Shown: piece after piece, positions 16,695 through 25,551 of the stretch
Numbering within the stretch: the stretch's first letter is position 1
Layout: each line of letters begins with the position of its first letter
Assembly: GCF_002846555.1 (NCBI RefSeq)
Contig: NZ_PJMS01000001.1
Location: 2,294,001 to 2,358,000 of the forward strand
Reading direction: 5' to 3'
DNA: 64,000 nt
Source: Aquimarina sp. MAR_2010_214
Lineage (GTDB): Bacteria; Bacteroidota; Bacteroidia; Flavobacteriales; Flavobacteriaceae
Position numbers and translations under genes: made by a program
Notes under the pieces: generated by a model
The model's database searches: none
What the model saw: only the letters and a program-made list of their open reading frames with translations
What the model was told of the DNA's origin: nothing

Positions 16695-19064
16695 TTATAG
16701 TATTCCTCCGCCAGATTTTTCATTATTATCTCTTCGCTTTCTTGCAGCTTTCCTGTTTTTTCCACTTCCAAATCGATAAGATAGGCCTAGAAAAACAGTT
16801 TGCGTTTCTCCTTGAAACTCTCCGTTTTGTGGGTAAGGATTATTTGCAGAAAATCTGAAACGCCTTGTGTCAAAAATATCATTAAAGTTTATACTGAATG
16901 TACCTTTACCTTCTAAGAAATTATAACGAGCTCCTGTATTTACAAAATAAAATGGTTTGGTTTTAAATAATATACCTTCCTGTTCTCCTCTATAAAATCC
17001 AAATACCTGAAAAGTCAAGTTTTTTGTCGCTTTGAAACTATTATTAAGTCTAAAATTGTAAACTACAGCATCTACCTCTCTATTGATATTATTTACCACT
17101 CCTTTTTGCGTTTGAGAATACAGGTCAAAACTGGCATTGAAACTCCACCATTTTGTAGCTTTATAATTACTTGAGATCTCAACCCCGTAAGAAGAATTAT
17201 TATCAAAATTTTCGAATGTTAATATTTGACCTTCTTCAACATCAGGATTTTCTACAAGAGCTTGACTTATTTCATCATTGATAATTCGGTAAAATACTCC
17301 TCCGGTTATCGATCCTTTTCCTAATTTTCGTGTGTAGTTAGCTTCCATAGAATTAGTAAACTGTGGATTCAACTCTGGATTTCCAATAGAAATTATTCTT
17401 GGCGTACTCCATTCACGTATAGGATTTACCTGATTTAACCCAGGTCGATCAATTCGTCGACTATAACTTAATTGATAACTGTTTTTCTCTCCTGGAGTAT
17501 AATTGATAAAACCAGAAGGGTATACAGTAAAAATATCATCTTCAAATATTTTTTCCCCATCAAAAACAGCTTCAACTTCATAGTTTTCAAGACGTGCACC
17601 TAGCTGATATGACCATTTTTCAAAATTTTGACCATATGTAGCATAAAAAGAATGTATGTTTCGATCATAATTATATTTTGAACTTGAGAAAAGCGTAGAG
17701 CGATAATCATTGTCTGTTCTTCTTAAACGAGTTTCATATCCAAGTTCTAATTTGGTCTTTTCTGATAACGGATTTACATAATCTAGGTTTATTGTAGTGT
17801 TTTTTCGCTCATTATTAATAAGATCAATGTAATTTGTGAACGATCCATCTCCTCCTACAAAATTAAAGCGATCATCACTATCACTTTCAAAAGCATTATA
17901 GTCAATTTCTAATTCTATATTGTGCCCTTCTTTTTTGAAATCGTGTTTATAATCAAAGTTATATGTAGAACCTTGGTTATCACTATCGCTTAATAAACTT
18001 TGAGATAAGTCATTCTGATCATTATTCAAAAAAGTAATATCTGTGGACCCGTTTGTAAGCCCGTCAAACAAGTTTTGATTTGTATATATTGAGATGGTAT
18101 TATGGTCATCAATAAAATAATCTAAGCCTATTTTGAATAGATGAGATTTGTTATTGTCTAAAAATTTGAAATCTGTTTGGTAATTTTGATCTTGTCTAAA
18201 TACACCTCCTGCATTTTGTCGTTTGGTAATGTTGCTACCATAATTACCATAAAAGTTAACTTTTCCTGTTCTATAATTTAAGTCTATAGAACTGTTGAAA
18301 CGTGCGTTTTTTTCAAAATTAAGTCCTAGATTAATATTACCATTAAAACCTATATTGCTATTCTTATGCAATACGATATTAATAATACCACTCATTCCTT
18401 CAGGATTATATTTGGCAGAAGGGTTAGTAATCAGTTCTATTTTCTTAATAGAAGTAGAAGGGATTTGTTTTAATAATTGTGTTGCATCAATATTGGTAGG
18501 CTTTCCGTCTATAAGGATACGTACATTTTGATTTCCACGTAGTGCAATATTACCATCCTGATCTACATTAACCGATGGGATATTATTCATGATTTCTGCA
18601 GCAGTACCACCAGTTGTCGTAAGATCTTTTCCTACATTTATAACTTTACGGTCAATTTTTTGTTCTATTGTGGTTCGTTCTGCTACTATAGTTACATCAT
18701 CTAGAGATTCGGCTTCTTCTTCTAATAATATAGAGCCAACATTGATATCCTTATTTTTTCTAGAAATCTCAATAGGTTGAGAATACGTTTTATACCCTAT
18801 AAATTGTATTTTTAGAGTATAGTTTCCTTTTGGAATATCAGAAATAAGGAAGTCTCCATCATCGGTACTAATACCTCCACTTATAATTTTGTCTACTCCA
18901 TCATGAATTGCGACAGTAGCATAGGGTATGGGTTGCTGTAAGTTCTTGTCAATTACCTTTCCTTTAATAGTACCTACTACAGCTTTATTGCTTGGTTGTG
19001 CTGTTAGTAATAGGCACCAAAATGATAGAAAAAATAAAATACCTTTTTGATTGTTTGTTTTCAT
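16695..19064 (-). CDS. TonB-dependent receptor-like outer-membrane protein
   Basis: A 789-residue protein with a signal peptide (1-22, ending LTAQ). A carboxypeptidase-regulatory-like domain covers about 30-125 (GTIKGKVIDKNLQQPIPYAT, KGNYTLKIQFIGYKTY). The plug domain carries GGTAAEIMNNIPSVNVDQDG and LRGNQNVRILIDGKPTN (about 152-190) and PSAKYNPEGMSGIINIVL. The OMP_b-brl_3 type barrel fills the rest. It ends in a basic tail (GKNRKAARKRRDNNEKS) after the last strand. No SusD-like gene or transport partner is adjacent, so the substrate is unknown. Its layout parallels the receptor at 3308-5641. Confidence 0.9.
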   Translation of the reverse strand: MKTNNQKGILFFLSFWCLLLTAQPSNKAVVGTIKGKVIDKNLQQPIPYATVAIHDGVDKIISGGISTDDGDFLISDIPKGNYTLKIQFIGYKTYSQPIEISRKNKDINVGSILLEEEAESLDDVTIVAERTTIEQKIDRKVINVGKDLTTTGGTAAEIMNNIPSVNVDQDGNIALRGNQNVRILIDGKPTNIDATQLLKQIPSTSIKKIELITNPSAKYNPEGMSGIINIVLHKNSNIGFNGNINLGLNFEKNARFNSSIDLNYRTGKVNFYGNYGSNITKRQNAGGVFRQDQNYQTDFKFLDNNKSHLFKIGLDYFIDDHNTISIYTNQNLFDGLTNGSTDITFLNNDQNDLSQSLLSDSDNQGSTYNFDYKHDFKKEGHNIELEIDYNAFESDSDDRFNFVGGDGSFTNYIDLINNERKNTTINLDYVNPLSEKTKLELGYETRLRRTDNDYRSTLFSSSKYNYDRNIHSFYATYGQNFEKWSYQLGARLENYEVEAVFDGEKIFEDDIFTVYPSGFINYTPGEKNSYQLSYSRRIDRPGLNQVNPIREWSTPRIISIGNPELNPQFTNSMEANYTRKLGKGSITGGVFYRIINDEISQALVENPDVEEGQILTFENFDNNSSYGVEISSNYKATKWWSFNASFDLYSQTQKGVVNNINREVDAVVYNFRLNNSFKATKNLTFQVFGFYRGEQEGILFKTKPFYFVNTGARYNFLEGKGTFSINFNDIFDTRRFRFSANNPYPQNGEFQGETQTVFLGLSYRFGSGKNRKAARKRRDNNEKSGGGIL

Positions 19065-19502
19065 CTGAACGTTTATTTGATTGATAGTTGTTATGCATTG
19101 TACTTTGTATTACCTAATACAAGTACGTTGTTGTTTATAAATTGACACTATGATTAACAGTGTTATAAGTGTAAGACGATAGTAAAATCATTCTGTTACA
19201 CCTTATTTTAATTTTAACAAAATATTAAATAATTAAAAACCGCCTCTAATATTAGAGGCGGTTTTCTATAATAACCAAATAGTAACACTAACCATCAACC
19301 ATGAATAAAATTTGATTATTATAAAGTAACTAACTAACTAAATTTATGAAAATTCATATCCTTTATATGTAAGACGAAGTGCTTTGATTTGTGTTACATT
19401 CATCTTTTGTTTTTAACATTTTTCTGGTTATTTTTAACGTTTAAACCCTTGTTTGAGACTCTAATAAACCTATTTTTCTTATTTCAAATTTTAATAGTAT
19501 TT
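19065..19502. other. Intergenic region with an orphan palindrome
   Basis: This 438-nt gap between divergent genes contains no supportable ORF. It holds the perfect palindrome at 19236-19265 and, near 19290-19345, AT-rich sequence with a triplicated AACT direct repeat and several short abortive reading frames. The latter resembles a gene leader without its gene. Confidence 0.5.
19236..19265. terminator. Perfect 30-nt palindrome, terminator-like
   Basis: AAAACCGCCTCTAAT followed immediately by ATTAGAGGCGGTTTT makes a perfect 15+15 palindrome with T residues on both strands. It would form a GC-rich hairpin in either direction, yet no annotated gene ends near it. The nearest candidates are read-through from the symporter gene on the minus strand or an unseen small RNA. 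Confidence 0.6.
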
Positions 19503-19865
19503 ATGACCAAAAAGACATTAGTTCTGGGAGCATCATTAAAGACAAATAGATATTCAAACATTGCTATTCATAAACTAGTGACTCATGGTCATGAGGTTGC
19601 TGCTGTTGGATTAAGAAAAGGAGAGGTAGCAGGAATAACAATTGAGACAGCTGTAAATGATGATGAAAATATAGATACGATCACTTTATACTTAAATCCT
19701 CTTAGGCAACAGCCTTATTATGATGCTATTATATACTTAAACCCCAGAAGAATAATTTTTAACCCAGGAACAGAAAATCCTGAGTTTTACCAAAAACTCA
19801 TAGAGGCAAAAATAGAGGTCGAGGTTGCCTGTACGTTGGTATTACTTTCTACGAATCAGTATTAA
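19503..19865 (+). CDS. CoA-binding domain protein (Rossmann fold)
   Basis: A 120-residue protein starting [18 protein letters not shown]. The GAS-x-x-x-x-R-x-S start, [11 protein letters not shown], and the [20 protein letters not shown] region match the small stand-alone CoA_binding_2 family. An in-frame start upstream (19389) would add a hydrophobic stretch unlike the family, so ATG 19503 is chosen. Its last 24 nt overlap the 3' end of the convergent symporter gene. A precise role is not established for this family. Confidence 0.82.
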   Translation: MTKKTLVLGASLKTNRYSNIAIHKLVTHGHEVAAVGLRKGEVAGITIETAVNDDENIDTITLYLNPLRQQPYYDAIIYLNPRRIIFNPGTENPEFYQKLIEAKIEVEVACTLVLLSTNQY

Positions 19866-21299
19866 AACAGAAGACAATAATAATCCTAAAAAAGTTAAAA
19901 ATCCATTAAGAATTAAGATAAAGAAGCCAAATTTGAAACCAAACCATATATCACTATTTTCGCTAATGATATAAGATAAAACGGGAGATAAGATCGCTAT
20001 AATTGGCACTAAACTATCTTTTATTTTTAGTTTGGTGAATAATCCAAATGCATATAACCCTAATAAGGGACCATATGTATATCCTGCAAAGACAAATAGC
20101 TTAGTAATTACACTTTCGTCCTTTATAATGTACTTAAAAGCAATAATAACCAATACCAGTATGAAAGAAAATAGAATATGAATTCTTTTTCTGATTTTAA
20201 CCTGGTCTATCGGATTGTATTTCTTTTCAATATCGAGTATGTCTATACTAAATGATGTGGTTAATGAGGTCAATGCACTATCTGCACTACTATATGCTGC
20301 GGCGATAAGACCGAGGACAAAAAAGATAGCGATACCAAAACCTAACCCGCTTTGCGTAGCAATTACAGGAAAAAGTTGATCTTTATGAGCATCAATTCCA
20401 TTTTGGGATGCATATTGAGTAAGTAATAATCCAAGGCCTAAAAATATGAAGTTTACAATAGTTAATACAATGGTAAACCAAAACATGTTTTTTTGAGCAT
20501 CTTTTAAACTTCGGCAAGTGAGATTTTTTTGCATCATGTCCTGATCTAAACCTGTCATAACAATTGCAATAAATGCACCAGATAAAAATTGTTTCCAAAA
20601 ATAATTGGCACTTTTAAAATCATCAAAAAAGAATATTCTCGAAAGATCACTTTCTAATACATAACCCAGTAAATTTGACCCTTGAATCCCTAAATCGTCA
20701 GATACATAATATATTGCTACACCAACAGCAATAAGCATGAATAATGTTTGCAAAGTATCAGTCCATACAATCGTTTTAATTCCAGATTTAAAGGTGTATA
20801 ACCAGATTAATAATATAGTTATAATAACAGTAACCCAGAAAGGAACTCCTAAAGCATCAAAAAGAATAGATTGTAACACATTAGCAACCAAAAACAATCT
20901 AAAACTTGCTCCTACTACTCGTGATAGTAAGAAAAAAGAAGCTCCGGTTTTATACGAGTAATTACCAAAGCGTTCATCCAGATAAGTGTAAATTGAAGTT
21001 AGATTAAGTTTGTAATAGAGAGGAAGTAGTACTGTTCCAATAACAGTATATCCCAAAATATACCCTAATACCACCTGCATGTAACTAAATTGTGAGGCTT
21101 CAATCCATCCGGGGACAGAGATAAAAGTTACACCACTAAGTGATGCTCCAATCATCCCAAAGGCTACAATATACCACGGTGATTGCCTATTAGCTTTAAA
21201 AAAAGCGTCATTTCCTGAGTTTTTTCCTGTGAGATAAGAAATGAGAAGAAGAATCCCAAAATAAGCTGCAATAAGAAGCAGAATATGTAATGGTTGCAT
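19842..21299 (-). CDS. Sodium:solute symporter family (SSS) transporter
   Basis: A 485-residue integral membrane protein with about 13 hydrophobic helices. Family signatures include [13 protein letters not shown] (about 53-65), the [15 protein letters not shown] region, [20 protein letters not shown] (about 254-273) and [20 protein letters not shown] (about 335-354), all typical of SSS permeases. It imports an unidentified solute (sugar, amino acid, sialic acid or similar) with sodium. It is not in an obvious catabolic operon, so the substrate cannot be guessed from context. Confidence 0.92.
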   Translation of the reverse strand: MQPLHILLLIAAYFGILLLISYLTGKNSGNDAFFKANRQSPWYIVAFGMIGASLSGVTFISVPGWIEASQFSYMQVVLGYILGYTVIGTVLLPLYYKLNLTSIYTYLDERFGNYSYKTGASFFLLSRVVGASFRLFLVANVLQSILFDALGVPFWVTVIITILLIWLYTFKSGIKTIVWTDTLQTLFMLIAVGVAIYYVSDDLGIQGSNLLGYVLESDLSRIFFFDDFKSANYFWKQFLSGAFIAIVMTGLDQDMMQKNLTCRSLKDAQKNMFWFTIVLTIVNFIFLGLGLLLTQYASQNGIDAHKDQLFPVIATQSGLGFGIAIFFVLGLIAAAYSSADSALTSLTTSFSIDILDIEKKYNPIDQVKIRKRIHILFSFILVLVIIAFKYIIKDESVITKLFVFAGYTYGPLLGLYAFGLFTKLKIKDSLVPIIAILSPVLSYIISENSDIWFGFKFGFFILILNGFLTFLGLLLSSVLILIRRK

Positions 21300-21613
21300 G
21301 AACTTTAGTTAAAAATGAATCCCCAAAATACAAATTTTAGTAGTAGTAATTTAGATAGAGTTAAGATTTAGTTTTTTCAACTCGAATTAAATTTTTACCA
21401 CGCATCTGTAAAACCAAATTATTATTATTATTATTAATTGATGCTATTGTTAAAATTTTATTTAAACAGTCTTAACGCTTAACTGTTTTTTACTTATATA
21501 TTTAGATAGGACAGATGTTGCAAAAACAGTCACAAATATAAAACAACAGATTTTAAGACATAAAAAAGGAATACTTTTATTGAAAATTCTGATTCTTTAA
21601 TAAACCTACTTTT
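21300..21613. other. Intergenic region with an ATT repeat
   Basis: This 314-nt gap between divergent genes has no ORF. An (ATT)6 microsatellite lies at about 21418-21436. The rest is AT-rich and presumably holds the two divergent promoters; I cannot pick convincing boxes. Confidence 0.5.
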
Positions 21614-22303
21614 ATGACATCTTGTAATCCACCCGAAAAAGACCTTTTAATTAAAACATATGGAACTATAAGTTTATATCAGATTGGAAAATCGAATCTT
21701 TCTGAATTTTCTGAGTTTGTTTTTAAGATGTATTCGCATCATTATTTGAAAAAACACCAGTGGTTACCAGATACTCAGGAATTAGAGTATATGAAACATA
21801 GTGATATTAATCAATTTGAGGATTCTGTATATTTTGGGTTTAGAAACTCAAAACAAGAACTTCTAGGAACTATAAAAGCAACTAAAAGAACCAATGATAT
21901 TGTTTTTCCTATAGAAAATGAATTTAATATTAGCATTGAACAGATAATAGAAAAAGAAAATTTAGAAGTAAATAAAATATGGCACTTAGGGCGTTTAGCG
22001 ATAGATTCTAATGTATTACGGTCACAGAATTTATCTCTTACTTCTAGGCAAATGTTACGTGTTTTACTAATTCATTCGCTAGGGATTATTAGTTATAACC
22101 CTAATAGTTTGATGATTGCAGAATCTGATGTTTTGATTTATCAAATATTTCGAGATTTAGGTATTGAGATGCAAATTGTGGGAGAACTCAGAGATTGTTT
22201 AGGTAGCCCAACGTACCCTGTTATTTTAACATCAGAAAATATAGAAAAATGGTTGGAGGAAAATTTTTTGGAAAAAGAAGAGCAGCAAAAAATTTTAATA
22301 TAA
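21614..22303 (+). CDS. GNAT-fold / FeeM-LuxI-like acyltransferase candidate
   Basis: A 229-residue protein of uncertain family. The segment KIWHLGRLAIDSNVLRSQNL (about 117-136) followed by a long helix, then MIAESDVLIYQIFRDLGIEM and LRDCLGSPTYPVIL near the C-terminus, follows the order seen in N-acyl amino acid synthases (FeeM) and acyl-homoserine-lactone synthases: a gRLa(V/I) strand, a helix, then an Arg/Gly-rich loop. No signal peptide. It is 127 nt upstream of a ThiF/E1-like gene on the same strand and likely works with it. The acyltransferase call is inference from this pattern; the acyl donor and acceptor are unknown. Confidence 0.55.
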   Translation: MTSCNPPEKDLLIKTYGTISLYQIGKSNLSEFSEFVFKMYSHHYLKKHQWLPDTQELEYMKHSDINQFEDSVYFGFRNSKQELLGTIKATKRTNDIVFPIENEFNISIEQIIEKENLEVNKIWHLGRLAIDSNVLRSQNLSLTSRQMLRVLLIHSLGIISYNPNSLMIAESDVLIYQIFRDLGIEMQIVGELRDCLGSPTYPVILTSENIEKWLEENFLEKEEQQKILI

Positions 22304-22430
22304 GACTAACTCTTATATGAAGTTAGAGGATAACCACATCTTTTATTTTTTTTAAAAGAATTAGGAGTGTAAGTGATAATATACAAGAATTAAAAAGAGA
22401 AATAATTTTAAGACTATAATAAAAATATCT

Positions 22431-23237
22431 ATGGAAGGAAATTCAATTTTGGATAATAGAAAAAAAACAATCTCAGAAATGCATCATAATGAGCGATATT
22501 ATAAAAATGCATTGTACGTAACTCCAGAACAGCAAGACAAGATTAAGAATGTGAAAATAGTTTTTGGAGGTGTCGGTTTGGGTAGTGTGTTGGCAGAAGC
22601 AGCATTAAGATTGGGTTTTGAAAATTTTGTATTTATAGATGGGGATACGGTAGAATTATCTAACTTAAACCGGCAAAATTACCAAGAAGAAGATATTACT
22701 AAATCCAAGGTAGAATCGATTACCAAAAGACTTTTATCGATTAATCCAAATGCAAAAATAGAATACCATCATCTTTTTTTGGATCCAGATAATATCACAG
22801 ATTATATTGATGGTTGTGATATTGCTATTAATGCTATTGATTTTGATGTAGAAGATACTCCATTTGTTTTTGACGAAAAATGTAAAGAAAAAGGGATTCC
22901 TGTAATTCACCCCTTAAACTTTGGATGGGCAGGCGCTGCTTATGTTGTAACTCCAGATAGTGAGCAAATATATGATGTTGCTCGTAACAAGAAATGTTTT
23001 GAATTGGTTTTGATAAAGAATATGCTAGAATATTTTAAATATCGAGCAGAGATGAACTTAACATGGTTTTACGAATTTTATGAATCCTATAAAGAGAATT
23101 CGGCTAAAATCACACCACCGCAATTGGTAGTTGGATCCTCTTTGGCAGCGGCATTAGTAACTAATATATTATTTAGTCTGGTTAACGGTTTAGAAGTAAA
23201 AACTTTTCCTGAGCCTTATTTTTTGTCCACCAGATAA
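22431..23237 (+). CDS. ThiF/MoeB/HesA-family (E1-like) adenylyltransferase
   Basis: A 268-residue protein with the E1-like Rossmann nucleotide-binding domain: FGGVGLGSVLAEAA (45-58; GxGxxG), FIDGDTVELSNLNRQNY (68-84, with the Asp, Asn, Arg and Gln of ATP/Mg binding) and INAIDF (133-138). It lacks the two CxxC zinc pairs of MoeB/ThiF, and no ubiquitin-like sulfur-carrier gene is nearby, so it is unlikely to serve thiamine or molybdopterin synthesis. E1-like enzymes also adenylate peptide or amino-acid carboxylates, as MccB does. The pairing with an acyltransferase-like gene suggests a small-molecule or conjugate pathway; this is inference. Confidence 0.82.
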   Translation: MEGNSILDNRKKTISEMHHNERYYKNALYVTPEQQDKIKNVKIVFGGVGLGSVLAEAALRLGFENFVFIDGDTVELSNLNRQNYQEEDITKSKVESITKRLLSINPNAKIEYHHLFLDPDNITDYIDGCDIAINAIDFDVEDTPFVFDEKCKEKGIPVIHPLNFGWAGAAYVVTPDSEQIYDVARNKKCFELVLIKNMLEYFKYRAEMNLTWFYEFYESYKENSAKITPPQLVVGSSLAAALVTNILFSLVNGLEVKTFPEPYFLSTR

Positions 23238-23265
23238 CTAAAATAAGTGTTTTAGGAATTTGAAA

Positions 23266-23952
23266 TTATTTGTTTCTTACATCACTTTCGATCATCCCGT
23301 CACGAAGACGGATAACACGATGTGCATGTGCTGCTACTTCTTCTTCATGAGTTACAAGAATAACAGTATTTCCGGCAGCATGAATTTCATCAAAAAGCTG
23401 CATGATTTCTAATGAAGTTTTAGAATCCAGATTTCCGGTTGGTTCATCGGCCAATATTATCGAAGGTTTATTTACTAAGGCGCGACCAACAGCTACACGT
23501 TGTCGCTGACCTCCTGAGAGTTGATTGGGTTTGTGATCCATTCGATCAGATAAACCAACGTCTGTAAGTACTTCTGACGCTCTAATAATTCTATCTTTTT
23601 TAGACGCACCTGCATAAACCATAGGTAATGCAACGTTATCTAATGCTGTAGTTCTGGGTAATAAATTAAAAGTCTGAAATACAAAACCAATTTCGCGATT
23701 TCGTATGTCGGCTAATTCATTATCGGTCATTTTACTAACATCATTTCCGTTTAGGTTGTAAGTTCCACCAGTTGGTGTGTCAAGGCATCCTAGAAGATTC
23801 ATTAGAGTTGATTTTCCAGAACCAGAAGGTCCCATTATTGCCAAATATTCTCCACGAGTAATATCAAGATCAATACCCTTAAGCACATAGACAGTTTCCT
23901 GGCCTAATTGAAAATTTCTAATAATTCCTCTAATCTCTATAACATTTCCCAT
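23266..23952 (-). CDS. ABC transporter ATP-binding protein, LolD/MacB type
   Basis: A 228-residue ATPase with Walker [10 protein letters not shown] (about 40-48), Q-loop FQTFNLLPR, signature [15 protein letters not shown], Walker [14 protein letters not shown] and the H-loop His in LVTHEE. The PTGNLDS extension and the [13 protein letters not shown] segment are typical of the LolD/MacB subfamily, which moves lipoproteins or exports through FtsX-like permeases. No permease gene is adjacent, so its partner lies elsewhere. Confidence 0.9.
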   Translation of the reverse strand: MGNVIEIRGIIRNFQLGQETVYVLKGIDLDITRGEYLAIMGPSGSGKSTLMNLLGCLDTPTGGTYNLNGNDVSKMTDNELADIRNREIGFVFQTFNLLPRTTALDNVALPMVYAGASKKDRIIRASEVLTDVGLSDRMDHKPNQLSGGQRQRVAVGRALVNKPSIILADEPTGNLDSKTSLEIMQLFDEIHAAGNTVILVTHEEEVAAHAHRVIRLRDGMIESDVRNK

Positions 23953-24201
23953 ATAGTAATCTTTATAGATTGTTAAGATACAATTTTAGACTATATGACG
24001 CAGTCGGTAAAAAGATGTTACACTCTAATTGTAAAATGTTCTTTTTTATGTTTTTTGTATTGGAAATCAAGAGGTAAATGGTTAAAAGTTAGTTAAAAAA
24101 TAGAAATCTCAAGTCTGATTAATAATACTATGATTTTTGTCATTTTTTGCACTTCATGTTACAGTTAATTTTACTCCGGAATTTAACTAATAATAGCAAA
24201 T

Positions 24202-24798
24202 ATGAAAGCACTAAAACGCCCCGATCCCATTGATGTAGAGATTGTCTTAGATCCTAAAGAAACCATTATGAGCAAGACTGATCCTAAAGGGATAATAGAA
24301 TATGCGAATGATTATTTTATGGAAGTTTGCGGATATGAAGAGCAAGAGTTAATTGGTCAACCTCATAACGTGATTCGTCACCCCGATATGCCAAAAGTTG
24401 TTTTTAAGTGGTTGTGGGAACACTTGCTGGCAAAGAAAAATATACATGCTTTGGTTAAGAACCTAGCAAAAGACGGAAGGTATTATTGGGTAATTACAGA
24501 TTTTGATGTAAAACTTGATGATGATGGACAGATCACTTCTTTTTTTGCACGAAGAAAGGCTCCGCCTAGAGAAGCAATTGAAAAAATAGATAAACTTTAT
24601 AAAAAATTACTAGCAATCGAACAGACTAGTGGTGTTGAAACAACAGAAAAATACCTTGTTGGATTTTTGGAAGAAAAAGGAATGACTTATCATGAATTTA
24701 TTGAGGAAGTTTGCTCGACTGAAGAGGCAAAACCTTATGATCCAAAAGACTTGCAGTATCATAAAAGAAGAACGGTATTTTCAAGAATGTTTAGATAA
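24202..24798 (+). CDS. PAS domain protein without a recognizable output domain
   Basis: A 198-residue protein. Residues about 20-125 form a PAS domain of Aer type (MSKTDPKGIIEYANDYFMEV, IGQPHNVIRHPDMPKVVFKW, LAKDGRYYWVITDFD), which in relatives binds FAD and senses redox or oxygen. The remainder (about 125-198) is helical and charged, without a methyl-accepting, kinase or DNA-binding motif. It is probably cytoplasmic. It may pass its signal through protein contact; nothing nearby identifies the partner. Confidence 0.85.
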   Translation: MKALKRPDPIDVEIVLDPKETIMSKTDPKGIIEYANDYFMEVCGYEEQELIGQPHNVIRHPDMPKVVFKWLWEHLLAKKNIHALVKNLAKDGRYYWVITDFDVKLDDDGQITSFFARRKAPPREAIEKIDKLYKKLLAIEQTSGVETTEKYLVGFLEEKGMTYHEFIEEVCSTEEAKPYDPKDLQYHKRRTVFSRMFR

Positions 24799-24889
24799 TA
24801 TTTGGTGATAATTATATGGTAGAATAATTACTTTGTTAAGAATTTTATATGAGTTGTAAAACTTGTGTGATTTAGTTCGTGTTTAAATG

Positions 24890-24931
24890 TAAAAACCTGA
24901 AGATTTGATTGATATAGTCTTTGGGTTTTTT
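24890..24931 (-). terminator. Possible terminator for the methyltransferase-like gene
   Basis: AAAACCTGAAGA and TCTTTGGGTTTTTTT can pair with one mismatch. On the minus strand an A/T-rich tail follows. It is weak. Confidence 0.35.
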
Positions 24932-25507
24932 TTATGCTCTAATGGTGAAATGTTCTTTAGCCTGTTCATTTCTAACAAATACAAAACCCAGATAAAAAGT
25001 ATTAATAGTTACTGTTACTTCTGTGAGTTCTTTTATCGTTTTCCATAAAATGGTATTGGCTTCAGATTCATATATAGAATTGAGTATAATAACACTATCA
25101 TTATGAGTCTTGGATAGCAATAATTCAATATTTGAATGATATTGTAATTGATTCAAGTCAAGGTAAATCATATCATAACTATTCTTAGATTGTATATTAT
25201 AATCAATCAAAACCAAATTCTCTATTGAAATGATTTCTGATAGAACACATGATAAATCTTCTAAAACTAGTGCGGTTTTAATATCGAAATAGGGGAGTAT
25301 ACGATTTAGAAGTTTAGCAGTGTGAAATCTAACACTAGGTTTTTTATCTGACTTTTTATACACTGATTTTATAGACTTATATGCCTTTCGTTTTTCTGTA
25401 TTATAAAAACATTTAGTGACTAAATTATATACAAAGGGTGAATGCACACCATGTTGATTGGTAGATTTGGAAAGAAACCTGAGGTATGCTTTTATGTTGA
25501 AGCGCAT
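24932..25507 (-). CDS. Methyltransferase-like protein with a degenerate SAM-binding motif
   Basis: A 191-residue protein. Its start (KAYLRFLSKSTNQHGVHSPF) and end (NTFYLGFVFVRNEQAKEHFT) match a Flavobacteriia family usually annotated as class I SAM-dependent methyltransferase. The expected glycine-rich motif I is missing: the region after the helix NRILPYFD reads KTALVLEDLSCVLSEIISIE, with no GxGxG. It also seems shorter than relatives I remember. A later motif, YDMIYLDLNQ, is preserved. It may have lost catalysis. It lies 44 nt downstream of the ABC-F gene on the same strand. Confidence 0.6.
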   Translation of the reverse strand: MRFNIKAYLRFLSKSTNQHGVHSPFVYNLVTKCFYNTEKRKAYKSIKSVYKKSDKKPSVRFHTAKLLNRILPYFDIKTALVLEDLSCVLSEIISIENLVLIDYNIQSKNSYDMIYLDLNQLQYHSNIELLLSKTHNDSVIILNSIYESEANTILWKTIKELTEVTVTINTFYLGFVFVRNEQAKEHFTIRA

Positions 25508-25551
25508 TTTTTTAGTCTAAATCAAAAAACCAACACTATTTATTTACTATG

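Noticed and set aside
19389..19502. N-terminal hydrophobic extension of the CoA-binding protein
   Set aside because: The family starts at the Rossmann strand; the extension is AT-rich noncoding-like DNA giving Phe/Leu codons by composition.
21418..21436. ATT microsatellite as a phase-variation switch
   Set aside because: It is about 180 nt from the nearest start, in AT-rich DNA, and not clearly within a promoter; trinucleotide runs of six units are expected here by composition.
23266..23952. LolD-type ATPase as a peptide exporter for the cluster
   Set aside because: It has no membrane or peptidase domain and no adjacent permease, and its motifs fit the LolD/MacB type.
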